DNA of 36,726 nt from Candidatus Moraniibacteriota bacterium (GCA_026396275.1 JAPLXC010000018.1:1-36726); one strand, 5' to 3'; shown: positions 24,429-31,708, numbered from the stretch's first letter. The notes: a model not told the origin generated them from the sequence alone. Numbers and translations: made by a program.

Positions 24429-25100
24429 TTAATATGTCTTATCTTTTATTACAAGGTTTTTTATTTCATCAAATATTTCTTCTTGATTACGATTTCCGTT
24501 AATTATAGTTAGGTTAAATTCTCTAGCGAAATTATCATACAGGTCCTTTTTCTTTTTTAAATACTCAATTCCCTGATCAGGAATTCTTTCCCGCTGCATT
24601 ATGATTTCCGGATCGGATTGAAGGTAGATTGCCAGAGCAGATTTTACGATATTGTCATTCCGCACTTGATGCGGAATCCAGGAAAATTTTTCTAGATTCT
24701 TGCTTTCGCAGGAATGACGTTGCTGCACAAGGTATGCGATATTCACCACGCTGTCATAAAAATACCGGTCGCTTAAAATATAATCGAAACCCTGATTTTC
24801 CAGTTTTTTAACCAATCTTTTGAATCTTGCCAAATCAATAGATAAAAAAATTTTTCTTAACTGAACAGTGATCCAACCTGCGCTGGTATTACTTTTTTCT
24901 TTTATAACACTTATTTGCGGCCGCAGTAATGTGTTATAAAATATTTTGAAACGATTCGCTATTTTATTCCCGAAAGAAAATTCAACCGCGTGAAAATAAA
25001 AAACGCGTTTTTTTTGCGCTTCCAAGTAATTTTTCAGCAGTTCAGTTTGGGTGGACTTTCCCGATCCATCCAGACCGGAGATAGTAATAATTTTCAGCAT
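24429..25100 (-). CDS. Thymidylate-kinase-like P-loop kinase carrying two in-frame palindromic insertions
   Basis: 223 residues. GLDGSGKST (9-17) is the P-loop of dTMP kinases; SDRYFYDS (about 110-117) is the DRY block; ALAIYLQSDPEIIMQRER corresponds to the family's LTIYLDVDPE. dTMP kinase or a related nucleotide kinase in the thymidylate superfamily is likely, but the usual arginine-rich lid is partly replaced. Two stretches look foreign: NTLLRPQISV, encoded by the 30-bp palindrome at 24906-24935, and RHSCESKNLEKFSWIPHQVRND, encoded by the GTCATTCC-family element at 24654-24718. Both stay in frame. TATAAT lies five bases before the ATG, so the mRNA may be leaderless. It lies between the RtcB-like and Wzx genes. 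Confidence 0.75.
   Translation of the reverse strand: MLKIITISGLDGSGKSTQTELLKNYLEAQKKRVFYFHAVEFSFGNKIANRFKIFYNTLLRPQISVIKEKSNTSAGWITVQLRKIFLSIDLARFKRLVKKLENQGFDYILSDRYFYDSVVNIAYLVQQRHSCESKNLEKFSWIPHQVRNDNIVKSALAIYLQSDPEIIMQRERIPDQGIEYLKKKKDLYDNFAREFNLTIINGNRNQEEIFDEIKNLVIKDKTY
24654..24718. repeat. GTCATTCC-family palindromic element inside the kinase-like gene
   Basis: 65 bp bounded by GTCATTCC (24654-24661) and GGAATGAC (24711-24718); GCGGAATCCAG is shared with the intergenic copy at 18543-18643. It is read through in frame, on the minus strand, as RHSCESKN...WIPHQVRND. The insertion lies in a loop between the DRY block and the last strand region. Confidence 0.8.
24906..24935. repeat. 30-bp AACAC...GTGTT palindrome inside the kinase-like gene
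   Basis: AACAC at the left edge, TGCGGCCGCA at the centre, GTGTT at the right; outer arms TTTATAACAC/GTGTTATAAA (24901-24910/24931-24940) are perfect. It is read on the minus strand as ten codons, NTLLRPQISV. The intergenic copy 28606-28635 matches it at 26 of 30 bases. Confidence 0.85.
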
Positions 25101-25105
25101 AACGC

Positions 25106-25111
25106 ATTATA
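25106..25111 (-). promoter_or_regulatory. -10 box TATAAT, five bases before the ATG of the kinase-like gene
   Basis: TATAAT on the minus strand (25111-25106), then GCGTT and the ATG (25100). A weak CTAACA at 25133-25128 could be the -35. No Shine-Dalgarno is visible. Confidence 0.5.
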
Positions 25112-25129
25112 TTGGCTACTTAATACTTG

Positions 25130-26599
25130 TTAGTATGTCAGCATTACCACTGGTTCCAATGCCGCAACTGTGTTCATAATATTATTACTGGCTAAATCCT
25201 CCACGATTTTTTCAGCATATTGCTGATATAACGTATTCTGATTCCCTATGGTTTTCTTCCTGCCTCGATAAATGTCAAAAGTGTAGTCATTATTTTGCGG
25301 GGAAAGTTCATCGGATCTTATTGTCTCCAGATTAATCGCATCCGCCTTTCCAATTTCATGATTGGCTGAAAAGAAAGTTGATTCGTTTTTATCAGTGCCA
25401 ACCCCAACATAGGCAAGGGTATTAACAAGAGGAGCAATGAGTATTGGTTCTCCGAATAAAGCTCTTGTGGCGCCGTTGCGATGCACCCAAACGTTCTTTC
25501 CAAAATGATTTTCTTGATTAATGTAAACATGAGGCGTATCGTAAAGAAGCTGCAAATCAACCGGCCGCTGGAAAATCTGCTCCAGCGCCAGATCCAGCTG
25601 ATGGGTGATAACGGCCCGATTGGCAAATCCGTAATTGCTGGCGGCTTGGAAAGCGGCAATAAACATCCGGCCCTCAATGCTTTGATCTTCATAGGAAAAC
25701 AATTCTTTCTTTTGTTCTGCCAATTTTATTTTTTTTCTTAAGTTGTTAAACACCGGCCTCATTTGGCTGTCAAAGAAAGTTTGCCCAGTCCGCAAAATGG
25801 TTTTTCCCAGAAAACGATTTTCAGAAACGGGAGTGTAGAGAGAGGCGATATAGCGGCCGATGATTCCCGATCCGGTGTGCATAAGAAAAGCATACTGGTC
25901 GGCGCGGATATTTAATTTTTTGGAAGTTTCATCATTGAAAATTTCCTTTACTTTCATTAGAGAGAGAAAATGGCTTTCGGTGGCTCCCAGAATTCCCAGT
26001 CGGTAGCGTCCCATTTTGATGAATAATGACGGAATAACATCGCGAATTTCTCGTTTAGTGGGGCAATCTTCCTCGGTATTACAGGTAAACGCATTTCCGT
26101 TTTTAAAAGTATTTTCCAGCTCATTCCTTGTCCGCACGGAGAAATAATCAGTAACTGCCTTGCTTCCCTTGCGAAATACATCCATTGATACTTCAGAAGG
26201 AATGGCTTTTCCAATGTATTTTTTAGTAGGAATAGCAGAAACTAGTGCCCGGAATAGTTGATCAACTTTTTCTGGTTTCATTTCTTGCTCACTAAGATCA
26301 GTGAGAATTAGGCGCATCCCGCAGTTGGGGGCGGCATCAACAAGCTGGGGAAACAAGTAATTTTCTGATGCCGCGACTACTCCAGCAGGAGTGCGGAGTC
26401 CTTTTTTGGAATGAGCATCGCTTAGCGCCGCAACGTGGTTGAAAAGCTGTTCATTTTGAGCCAACTCCTCAAGTTGTTTGAACACTTCCTCTTTCGGCAA
26501 AAGATCTTCGGAAGCGTGAAAAATTACCGGCACCTTCATTGTGTCGGCTTGAAGTTCCTTTTTAAATGGTGATATATTCTTCAGGTTATAATTCTTCAT
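25130..26599 (-). CDS. RtcB-like protein (RNA ligase family) with a divergent metal site
   Basis: 489 residues from ATG 26599. Family motifs are recognisable in order: VAALSDAHSKKG (RtcB: V-MPDAH-GKG), A-P-N-C-G-M-R at Cys93 (RtcB: D-V-G-C-G-M), GATESHF (G-GNHF), HTGSGIIGRY (HSGSRGIG), ANRAV, then YDTPHVYINQENHFGKNVWVHRNGATRA (close to the RtcB HRKGATRA block) and FFSANHEIGKADA with His414 where RtcB carries its guanylylated His in the HGAGR motif. RtcB seals 2',3'-cyclic phosphate RNA ends with GTP and Mn2+. Here the first metal Asp and the Asn before the second His are replaced, so true ligase activity is uncertain. I preferred ATG 26599 (overlap with the stop of the upstream GT4) over the more upstream 26638. 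Confidence 0.75.
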   Translation of the reverse strand: MKNYNLKNISPFKKELQADTMKVPVIFHASEDLLPKEEVFKQLEELAQNEQLFNHVAALSDAHSKKGLRTPAGVVAASENYLFPQLVDAAPNCGMRLILTDLSEQEMKPEKVDQLFRALVSAIPTKKYIGKAIPSEVSMDVFRKGSKAVTDYFSVRTRNELENTFKNGNAFTCNTEEDCPTKREIRDVIPSLFIKMGRYRLGILGATESHFLSLMKVKEIFNDETSKKLNIRADQYAFLMHTGSGIIGRYIASLYTPVSENRFLGKTILRTGQTFFDSQMRPVFNNLRKKIKLAEQKKELFSYEDQSIEGRMFIAAFQAASNYGFANRAVITHQLDLALEQIFQRPVDLQLLYDTPHVYINQENHFGKNVWVHRNGATRALFGEPILIAPLVNTLAYVGVGTDKNESTFFSANHEIGKADAINLETIRSDELSPQNNDYTFDIYRGRKKTIGNQNTLYQQYAEKIVEDLASNNIMNTVAALEPVVMLTY

Positions 26600-27716
26600 A
26601 AATTTTCTTGTACTGCTCGGCGATTTTCTGGATGTCAAAATTTTTTTCTACATACTCTCTGGCATTTTTTCCTATCTTCTCCCTTTTTTCCTTATTTTGA
26701 TAAAGGTCAATAATTGCGCTGAATAGTTTTCCAGTATCACCACTTTTTATTGTAACAGAATTCGTTTCATTTGCGAATTCTTGAAGGATGGGAAGATCGG
26801 AAATTATGACCGGTTTGACGCAAGCCATCGCTTCAACCACGGCTAAGGGAACATCAAATTTTCCTTTCATATCACGGACAGGAAATATGACTAAATCTGA
26901 GGTATTGAATAATTTCTCCAATGTCGTAAAAGTTTCAGGAAATCGTGCTAATCCTAACAGATTTTTATCTCTTAGCTTTTTTTGGACCTCCTCTTTTTTT
27001 CTTAGGTCATTCTTGTTTTTTATCCGGCAAGCGAAAATAATTTTAATTTTGTTTTTATCCAAAAGGCCATAATGCCTTATTATCATATCAACAATGTCAT
27101 CGGTGGCGCCAAGACGGGTGAATTCGCCGGGATAAGTTAAAATAAAATCTCCGGGTTGCAAGTTGAGTGTGGTAAGTAATTGATTGTCTTTCGGGGCGGG
27201 AGAGTAGAGATTGAGATCAATACCAGGATAAATTCTTTGAACATTACTAAATCCAAGTTTATTTAGCTTATTTTTTGCACAATCAGAGTAGGTGACGATT
27301 GAGTCGCCGAATATCAGGCCTTTAATTTCCTTGTCAGAAAAAAGATCTTCTCTTAGCGTGGCGACGGTTTGAATACTTTTGGCTTTTTTACTTCCAGCCA
27401 GTTTTTTTATAAGAAAAGTGTTTTGTTTGGTAGGAGTGAAAATGTAGTGGAGAACATCGAAATCATTTCGCATTTTGCGAAGATGCTTAAGTAGTCGCAG
27501 TTTTTGCAAGTAGCTGAAATTATTGGAAGTGTAAATCGGTTTCTGGTGAATGTTTTCGGGAAGATCCGGAATTATTCCGTTCGTCAGAAGGTAAAAATCA
27601 AAACCACCTGTGTTTTTGGCAAGGTTGTAAGCGAAATTCTTTGACGCTTCGTCCCAGGGAGGAGCGATCGGCCGGGTGACTAGCAGTATTTTTTTTCTCC
27701 GATTCTCTTTTTCCAT
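26586..27716 (-). CDS. GT4 family glycosyltransferase
   Basis: 376 residues, GT-B fold. ILLVTRPIAPPWDEASKNFAYNLA is the acceptor-side entry, RIYPGIDLNLYSP the inter-domain loop, ILTYPGEFTRLGATDDIVD starts the donor domain, and FDVPLAVVEAMACVKPVIISDLPILQEF carries the E-A-M-A-C donor motif. The tail ARE YVEKNFDIQKIAEQYKKIYEEL is the usual GT4 end. It overlaps the RtcB-like start by 14 bases, suggesting translational coupling. A small hairpin (GGCTTTAATAAGCC, 27721-27734) lies four bases upstream of the ATG and may influence initiation. The substrate is unknown. Confidence 0.9.
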   Translation of the reverse strand: MEKENRRKKILLVTRPIAPPWDEASKNFAYNLAKNTGGFDFYLLTNGIIPDLPENIHQKPIYTSNNFSYLQKLRLLKHLRKMRNDFDVLHYIFTPTKQNTFLIKKLAGSKKAKSIQTVATLREDLFSDKEIKGLIFGDSIVTYSDCAKNKLNKLGFSNVQRIYPGIDLNLYSPAPKDNQLLTTLNLQPGDFILTYPGEFTRLGATDDIVDMIIRHYGLLDKNKIKIIFACRIKNKNDLRKKEEVQKKLRDKNLLGLARFPETFTTLEKLFNTSDLVIFPVRDMKGKFDVPLAVVEAMACVKPVIISDLPILQEFANETNSVTIKSGDTGKLFSAIIDLYQNKEKREKIGKNAREYVEKNFDIQKIAEQYKKIYEEL

Positions 27717-27720
27717 TTTT

Positions 27721-27734
27721 GGCTTTAATAAGCC
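27721..27734 (-). promoter_or_regulatory. Hairpin just upstream of the GT4 start
   Basis: GGCTT, loop TAAT, AAGCC, four bases before the ATG (27716) on the minus strand. A TATTAA eight bases before the ATG lies within the loop region, so the structure would overlap either the -10 box or the 5' end of the mRNA. Confidence 0.4.
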
Positions 27735-27761
27735 AATAGATAGATTTTCAGGTTCTAGCTA

Positions 27762-27790
27762 TTGACAAACATTTAGTTATATGCTAGGTT
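27762..27790 (+). promoter_or_regulatory. Promoter of the candidate RNA: TTGACA-17-TAGGTT, extended -10
   Basis: Perfect -35 TTGACA (27762-27767), 17-base spacer, -10 TAGGTT (27785-27790) preceded by TGC (extended -10). The seventh base after the -10 is G27797, exactly the first base of a 10-bp helix. No open frame of value begins downstream on +. Confidence 0.65.
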
Positions 27791-27796
27791 ATTATA

Positions 27797-28101
27797 GTGA
27801 AATTGGGAGATGGGATCAGAATACAGACTCTGCAAAGAGTATAAATCTGTCCAAGGCCTCAGTGCAGATCCGTTCCAATTTCACCTAAAAAAGTTCTTTT
27901 GAAACAAATCTTCGCATCGCGCATATATGTTATTTGTAGGGCTATTCGTATAGAAGTAAAAAGTCCAGTACCTTGCCCACGGTCCTGGCATGCGCGGTGC
28001 GATATAAAAGCCCAAGAGGATAAATTAAGAACGTATTGGGAAGTTTTTCTCATCAAGAGATTAATAAATCCATTACACTTAATTTTCCCCGGGCTTTTTT
28101 T
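27797..28101 (+). ncRNA. Candidate stand-alone structured RNA, no known family
   Basis: A roughly 305-nt transcript is predicted from a strong promoter to a U-tract. Helices visible by eye: GTGAAATTGG (27797-27806) with CCAATTTCAC (27875-27884), 10 bp; GGATC (27813-27817) with GATCC (27867-27871); ACAG..ACTC/GAGT..CTGT around a TGCAAA loop (27823-27850); a 13-bp helix with one G-U, 27912-27924 with 27990-28002; inside it CCAG-ACC/GGT-CTGG hairpin (27965-27988) whose loop GCCC (27975-27978) can pair with GGGC (27939-27942), a pseudoknot; TCTC/GAGA hairpin (28048-28060); and AAAAGCCC (28006-28013) with GGGCTTTT (28091-28098), followed by more T. It is not recognisable as tmRNA, RNase P, 6S, SRP or 5S RNA. 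Two open frames here overlap the helices and lack any signal of a gene. Confidence 0.55.
28091..28101 (+). terminator. 3' end of the candidate RNA: GGGC plus T-tract
   Basis: GGGCTTTTTTT closes the helix with AAAAGCCC at 28006-28013 and has the form of a rho-independent end, though the enclosed loop is long (about 77 nt, itself containing a TCTC/GAGA hairpin and GGGAA/TTCCC). Confidence 0.45.
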
Positions 28102-28123
28102 ATTTTTCAAAAATCTTCCCCTT

Positions 28124-28219
28124 ATGTCATTGCGAGGAGCCAGGCGACGCGGCAATCTCATAGTTAGTGAATAAAATTCCGGGATTGCTTCTTCTGCCAA
28201 GGCAGGATCGCAATGACAA
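28124..28219. repeat. GTCATTGCG-type inverted-repeat element
   Basis: Outer arms GTCATTGCGA (28126-28135) and TCGCAATGAC (28208-28217); inner arms GCAATC (28152) and GATTGC (28183). About 96 bp, gene-free, next to the candidate RNA and 7 bp before the stop end of the small membrane protein. The same motif type is widespread in many unrelated bacteria as intergenic palindromes. Confidence 0.75.
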
Positions 28220-28225
28220 ATATTA

Positions 28226-28585
28226 CTATTTTTCAAAATTTTTGTAAATCTCTTTCTTTTCCTCGCCACTTGTAATTGAAACAGTGATTTTGCCGGCAAT
28301 AGAATTGTCGATATTTAATTTGATAATTTCTCTTACTCCTTTGGCAATATTAACATCACCTTCTTTAACTTTATCTTTTTCTGCCAGAACTTCCCAGTGA
28401 AAATTGTTTTGACTGCTGTGGTTTTCAATGACAAAATCTAGCAAATCACCTTTGGGATTTTCAAAATATACCACCCACCAGTTTTTCTGGTAGTCGTAAT
28501 CAGCTTGCCTTTGCTCGACATAAGCAAGATAAAAAAAGCTAGCGAGCAGGATTATTATGAATGATAGTATGATTTTTCGCTCCAT
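28226..28585 (-). CDS. Small membrane-anchored protein with an outer beta-rich domain
   Basis: 119 residues. One membrane segment at about 6-23 and then a domain of about 90 residues with a beta-strand pattern (WWVVYFENPKGDLLDFVIENHSS, then FHWEVLAEKDKVKEGDVNIAKGVREIIKLNI and KITVSITSGEEKKEI), resembling an Ig-like or DUF1616-type outer domain. No catalytic motif is visible. TATTAT lies eight bases before the ATG, so this too may be leaderless. It follows the large membrane protein gene 62 bp downstream on the same strand, separated by a 30-bp palindrome. Confidence 0.75.
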   Translation of the reverse strand: MERKIILSFIIILLASFFYLAYVEQRQADYDYQKNWWVVYFENPKGDLLDFVIENHSSQNNFHWEVLAEKDKVKEGDVNIAKGVREIIKLNIDNSIAGKITVSITSGEEKKEIYKNFEK

Positions 28586-28605
28586 ATAGGCGTATAATAG
28601 CCAGT

Positions 28606-28635
28606 AACACTTTACTGCGGCCGCAGTATTGTGTT
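28606..28635. repeat. 30-bp AACAC...GTGTT palindrome, intergenic copy
   Basis: AACAC, core TTTACTGCGGCCGCAGTATT, GTGTT; the inner TACTGCGGCCGCAGTA is a perfect palindrome. It lies in the 62-bp gap between the large membrane protein and the small anchored protein and matches the in-gene copy 24906-24935 at 26 of 30 positions. Confidence 0.85.
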
Positions 28636-28647
28636 GCCGGATTAGAA

Positions 28648-30618
28648 TTATTTCCTGTGGAATATTGCTATTTCATCAGCGGAATAAACCTGATCGAACT
28701 GCTGGCTTTTTTGAAATTGAGCGCTGTCAAAAGCAGGATTTATTACCACAAAATTAGTCCCGGTTTCTGCAAAACATTTTTTCCCCTCATCAGTGTTAGG
28801 AGAGGAAATCATCTGAAAAGTACACTGCTCGCGCTTTTTATTTTCTTCATAGCGGAAAAAAAAGCTTCGCGTGAAAGGATAATTGTAATCGCGCATAAAA
28901 AACAATTTCATCCAGGCATCGGCGGCAATGTAATAGTGATCCTTGAGAATTATATCTGATTGAGAGGTTTTTTCTGCAAGATACTGCGCCGCGCGGAAAG
29001 TTTGAAAGGTCTGCTGAGCACCACTCGCTTTTAGTGATTGGGCATTGTCAAAAAAGCCATTAGTGGTTACAAATGTGAAAAGCACGACAAAAGTTGACAG
29101 TGCCAGTTTTGAAGAGATATAGACCTTTTTCAGTGCCGGTTCCCGAAACTGGAAAAAAATCCAAGCGAGCGCAACTGCCCCAGCTGCCGCGAGGGGATAA
29201 GAAAGATAATTGGCAATACGGATAGAGGGAATATTAATATGCAGCCATTGGGGCTTCCACGACATAATGAAAATTGTCGCGATCCAGCTTGCAAGAAGCG
29301 CCGCCGGGTAAGGTTTTTTGCGCAAAAAGAGCATGATAATAAACGCGCCGAAAATTCCCAGCACCATCCGCGCTTCACCGGAAATTATGGAAATTTGCGA
29401 AAAGGAAAATCCTTCCTTGGTTGACTTTGATGGCGCTCCCACGACTGTCTCAAGAGCGTTTATTTTAATATAACTGGGAGTGTAGACAAAAAGTAAAAAG
29501 GATAAAGTAAAAAGTAAAAAGATGGTTACGGAGGGAGAAAAAATGAGCTTGCGCCAGATGCGAAAATGATCGAGGAGCGCTTTTCTGTCAGTGATGCTTA
29601 AAATGATAAATAAAATTAGAAATAAAAATAAAACGAAGATGAAAATTAAAGCGCTCAAATGATGAGTGTAAAAAAGGGTAGCGGTTAGGAAAAGAGCCAG
29701 CGTGAAAAAGGTGGGCCTTTTTTCCTGCACGGCGCGGTAGAAAAAATAAATTGCCAGCGGAATAAGAAGATTTCCAATGATATTGCCGATCACGCCGCCG
29801 CTTACGAATTTCGCCTGCGAGGAAGAAATGGCATAAAGCGGGCCAAGAAGGAAAAGCGCGAAGATAGCGGCGTTTTTCCCCCAGGGATATTCTCCAAAAA
29901 GGCGAAGAACAAGGATAAAAACCGCTCCAATCCCGATGATGTTGATTAACAGCAGTACCAGTGGGGGAAAGGCGGAAATTGCATTTGCTCCTGAAATAAG
30001 GGCAATGGCGGCGAATACAAGATGTTCTCCGATTATGAAGTCGGCTATTTTTTGCGGCTGGCTGATGCTATAATGTTCATCTGTTTTAATAATGTCTACT
30101 TTCTCGTATTCCGGAAGCACCCCTTTTTGGACAATCAAGTTAGTCCAGTACATATGGTGCCCCAGATCAGTGGCAGAAGGCGTGATCGTGTCTCGGAGAT
30201 AAACAGTCCGGATAAATACGGAAAGAAAGAAAATAAGTATAACAAGAATTACCTGATTTTTTGAAAAAGAAAATAAGCCGCTGGCACCTTCTTCCTTTTT
30301 CTCTGCTTTCTCTGTGACACTATCCGCCGGCCGGCGGATAGTGTTATACGAGTATTTTATTAAAATGCAAACTAGGAAGAATATTGCTAGTGCAAGCAAA
30401 ATTGAAAATCGAGTAATGGGGATTTTAAATTTTCCTAGCAGAATAAGAAGCACGTCAACAATTCCGATGCTTAGGGCAACAGAGATAATAAATTTCTCAA
30501 GTTCTGAAAATATTTTGCCCTTGCCCCAAATTGCCACCAGCAGGAGATACCCGGGGAGAAAAAGGATTACGGCGATGGCGGCATAAAGCAGTAATTGGTT
30601 TTGGATGAATAAAAGCAT
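28648..30618 (-). CDS. Large polytopic membrane protein, GT-C-like, with in-frame palindrome
   Basis: 656 residues with at least twelve hydrophobic segments, a first outer loop with TPSATDLGHHMYWTNLIV, and a C-terminal outer domain (HYYIAADAWMKLFFMRDYNYPFTRSFFFRYEENKKREQCTF ... NFVVINPAFDSAQF). The layout resembles uncharacterised GT-C-fold proteins (an Asp in the first long loop, then many helices and a soluble tail), but no motif proves a glycosyltransferase. NTIRRPADSV is encoded by the 30-bp palindrome 30316-30345, in a cytoplasmic loop before KAEKKEEG, where an insertion is tolerable. It starts 16 bp after the GT4 upstream, probably in one transcript. Confidence 0.75.
   Translation of the reverse strand: MLLFIQNQLLLYAAIAVILFLPGYLLLVAIWGKGKIFSELEKFIISVALSIGIVDVLLILLGKFKIPITRFSILLALAIFFLVCILIKYSYNTIRRPADSVTEKAEKKEEGASGLFSFSKNQVILVILIFFLSVFIRTVYLRDTITPSATDLGHHMYWTNLIVQKGVLPEYEKVDIIKTDEHYSISQPQKIADFIIGEHLVFAAIALISGANAISAFPPLVLLLINIIGIGAVFILVLRLFGEYPWGKNAAIFALFLLGPLYAISSSQAKFVSGGVIGNIIGNLLIPLAIYFFYRAVQEKRPTFFTLALFLTATLFYTHHLSALIFIFVLFLFLILFIILSITDRKALLDHFRIWRKLIFSPSVTIFLLFTLSFLLFVYTPSYIKINALETVVGAPSKSTKEGFSFSQISIISGEARMVLGIFGAFIIMLFLRKKPYPAALLASWIATIFIMSWKPQWLHINIPSIRIANYLSYPLAAAGAVALAWIFFQFREPALKKVYISSKLALSTFVVLFTFVTTNGFFDNAQSLKASGAQQTFQTFRAAQYLAEKTSQSDIILKDHYYIAADAWMKLFFMRDYNYPFTRSFFFRYEENKKREQCTFQMISSPNTDEGKKCFAETGTNFVVINPAFDSAQFQKSQQFDQVYSADEIAIFHRK
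30316..30345. repeat. 30-bp GACAC...GTGTT palindrome inside the membrane protein gene
   Basis: Edges GACAC and GTGTT around the perfect 20-base palindrome TATCCGCCGGCCGGCGGATA (30321-30340). It is read on the minus strand as NTIRRPADSV, the same frame and length as NTLLRPQISV of the kinase-like gene at 24906-24935. Confidence 0.85.
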
Positions 30619-30634
30619 TTTTTATTTGCTAAAA

Positions 30635-31708
30635 TTATGCGCTAGCAACTACTTTTTTAATTTCTTCTAAATACTTCCTGGATATGATATCCCAGCTGTA
30701 ATTGTCAATCACGAATTGTCGGGCTCGGACGCCAAAATTTTTTCTGAAACTTTCATCGGCTAAGAGTTTATTAATCTTATCAACATAACCTTGAATGTCG
30801 TATGGCTCAACTAGGAAACCATTTTGGCCATCTTTAATCGCATCTTGTAATCCCTCCAGCCGCGAAGCAATTACCGGAAGGCGGCAAGAGGCAGCTTCAA
30901 TAACGGAAATGCCGAAACCCTCCATATCCCCGGGCACTTTGATGTTGGGCTGAATAAAGAGATCGCAGGTGTTGAATAAAACGTTTCTCGCCTCGTCAGT
31001 CACGTATCCAAGCGCTTTGACCTGGCCGCGCAAATTATTTTTTTCAATCGCCATTCTTACTTTTTCCCTGTCCGGGCCATCGCCGGCAACGACGTAAATA
31101 ATGTTTCCGCCTAATTTCGGCATAACGTTTTCAATAAACCAGGCAACCCCTTTTCTTCTGGCCAGCCGTCCGGAAGTGAGAATAACTTTTTTATTTTCCA
31201 GTTTTTCTCCTAAAATTTTTTCCAAATCTTCTCTCGAATAACTGCCGATAAGTTTTTGGGTATCCACGCCATTAGGAATGAAGGCAAATTTTTCCCGCGG
31301 AATTCCCCGCGAGACACTTTCCCGAATGGTTTCGTTTCCGACAGCGATTAATTTATCCAGCTTTTTAATAAAAATCCCGACCCAGAATTTCTGGTACAGT
31401 TTCATTTTATAAGTCAGGTCTAATCCGTGAACAACGCCAATGACCGGTTTTTTGTAAAATAATTTCAGAATCCAGCCGACAATTCCCAAAACGCCGTCGC
31501 CCAAAAGCAAAACGTCGTAGTTTTTAAATAAAAACAGCGCCTTTATGAGAGAGTAGGGAAGAAATAAGGGAAGAAATTTTTTACCGTGCTTATTGGCGAT
31601 AGTTTTCACTTTTGCCAGCTTCGACAGCCAGACAGAAAGCTCGTAGTTTTGATTTTCAATCCCGCCGACAATCGGCGGATAAGCGCGGGAAATGAATAAA
31701 ATTCTCAT
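30635..31708 (-). CDS. GT4 family glycosyltransferase
   Basis: 357 residues, GT-B fold. FISRAYPPIVGGIENQNYELS is the acceptor-side loop (GG-IE), GVVHGLDLTYK, FIPNGVDTQKLI, then the donor half ILTSGRLARRKGVAWFIE, VVAGDGPDREK and P-GDMEGFGISVIEAASCRLPV with the E-x7-E motif. The tail NYSWDIISRKYLEEIKKV is normal. It is the first gene of a short minus-strand unit with the large membrane protein and small anchored protein downstream, from a promoter six bases before the ATG. Confidence 0.92.
   Translation of the reverse strand: MRILFISRAYPPIVGGIENQNYELSVWLSKLAKVKTIANKHGKKFLPLFLPYSLIKALFLFKNYDVLLLGDGVLGIVGWILKLFYKKPVIGVVHGLDLTYKMKLYQKFWVGIFIKKLDKLIAVGNETIRESVSRGIPREKFAFIPNGVDTQKLIGSYSREDLEKILGEKLENKKVILTSGRLARRKGVAWFIENVMPKLGGNIIYVVAGDGPDREKVRMAIEKNNLRGQVKALGYVTDEARNVLFNTCDLFIQPNIKVPGDMEGFGISVIEAASCRLPVIASRLEGLQDAIKDGQNGFLVEPYDIQGYVDKINKLLADESFRKNFGVRARQFVIDNYSWDIISRKYLEEIKKVVASA

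Noticed and set aside
26600-26638. Upstream start of the RtcB-like gene at 26638
   Set aside because: The extra 13 residues are unrelated to the family's N-terminus and would deepen the overlap with the upstream GT4; ATG 26599 gives the usual short coupled overlap.
27797-28101. tmRNA, RNase P RNA or 6S RNA as identity of the structured RNA
   Set aside because: No tRNA-like end or tag frame (tmRNA), no GAGGAAAGUCC and ACAGAA blocks (RNase P) and no single long interrupted hairpin (6S). The ends do not pair with each other.
27859-28299. Open frame of 146 codons on the minus strand (and one of 91 codons on + at 27899-28174)
   Set aside because: Both run across the helices of the candidate RNA and the GTCATTGCG repeat; their predicted proteins have the arbitrary look of translated repeats, no Shine-Dalgarno or -10 box fits, and no domain is recognisable.
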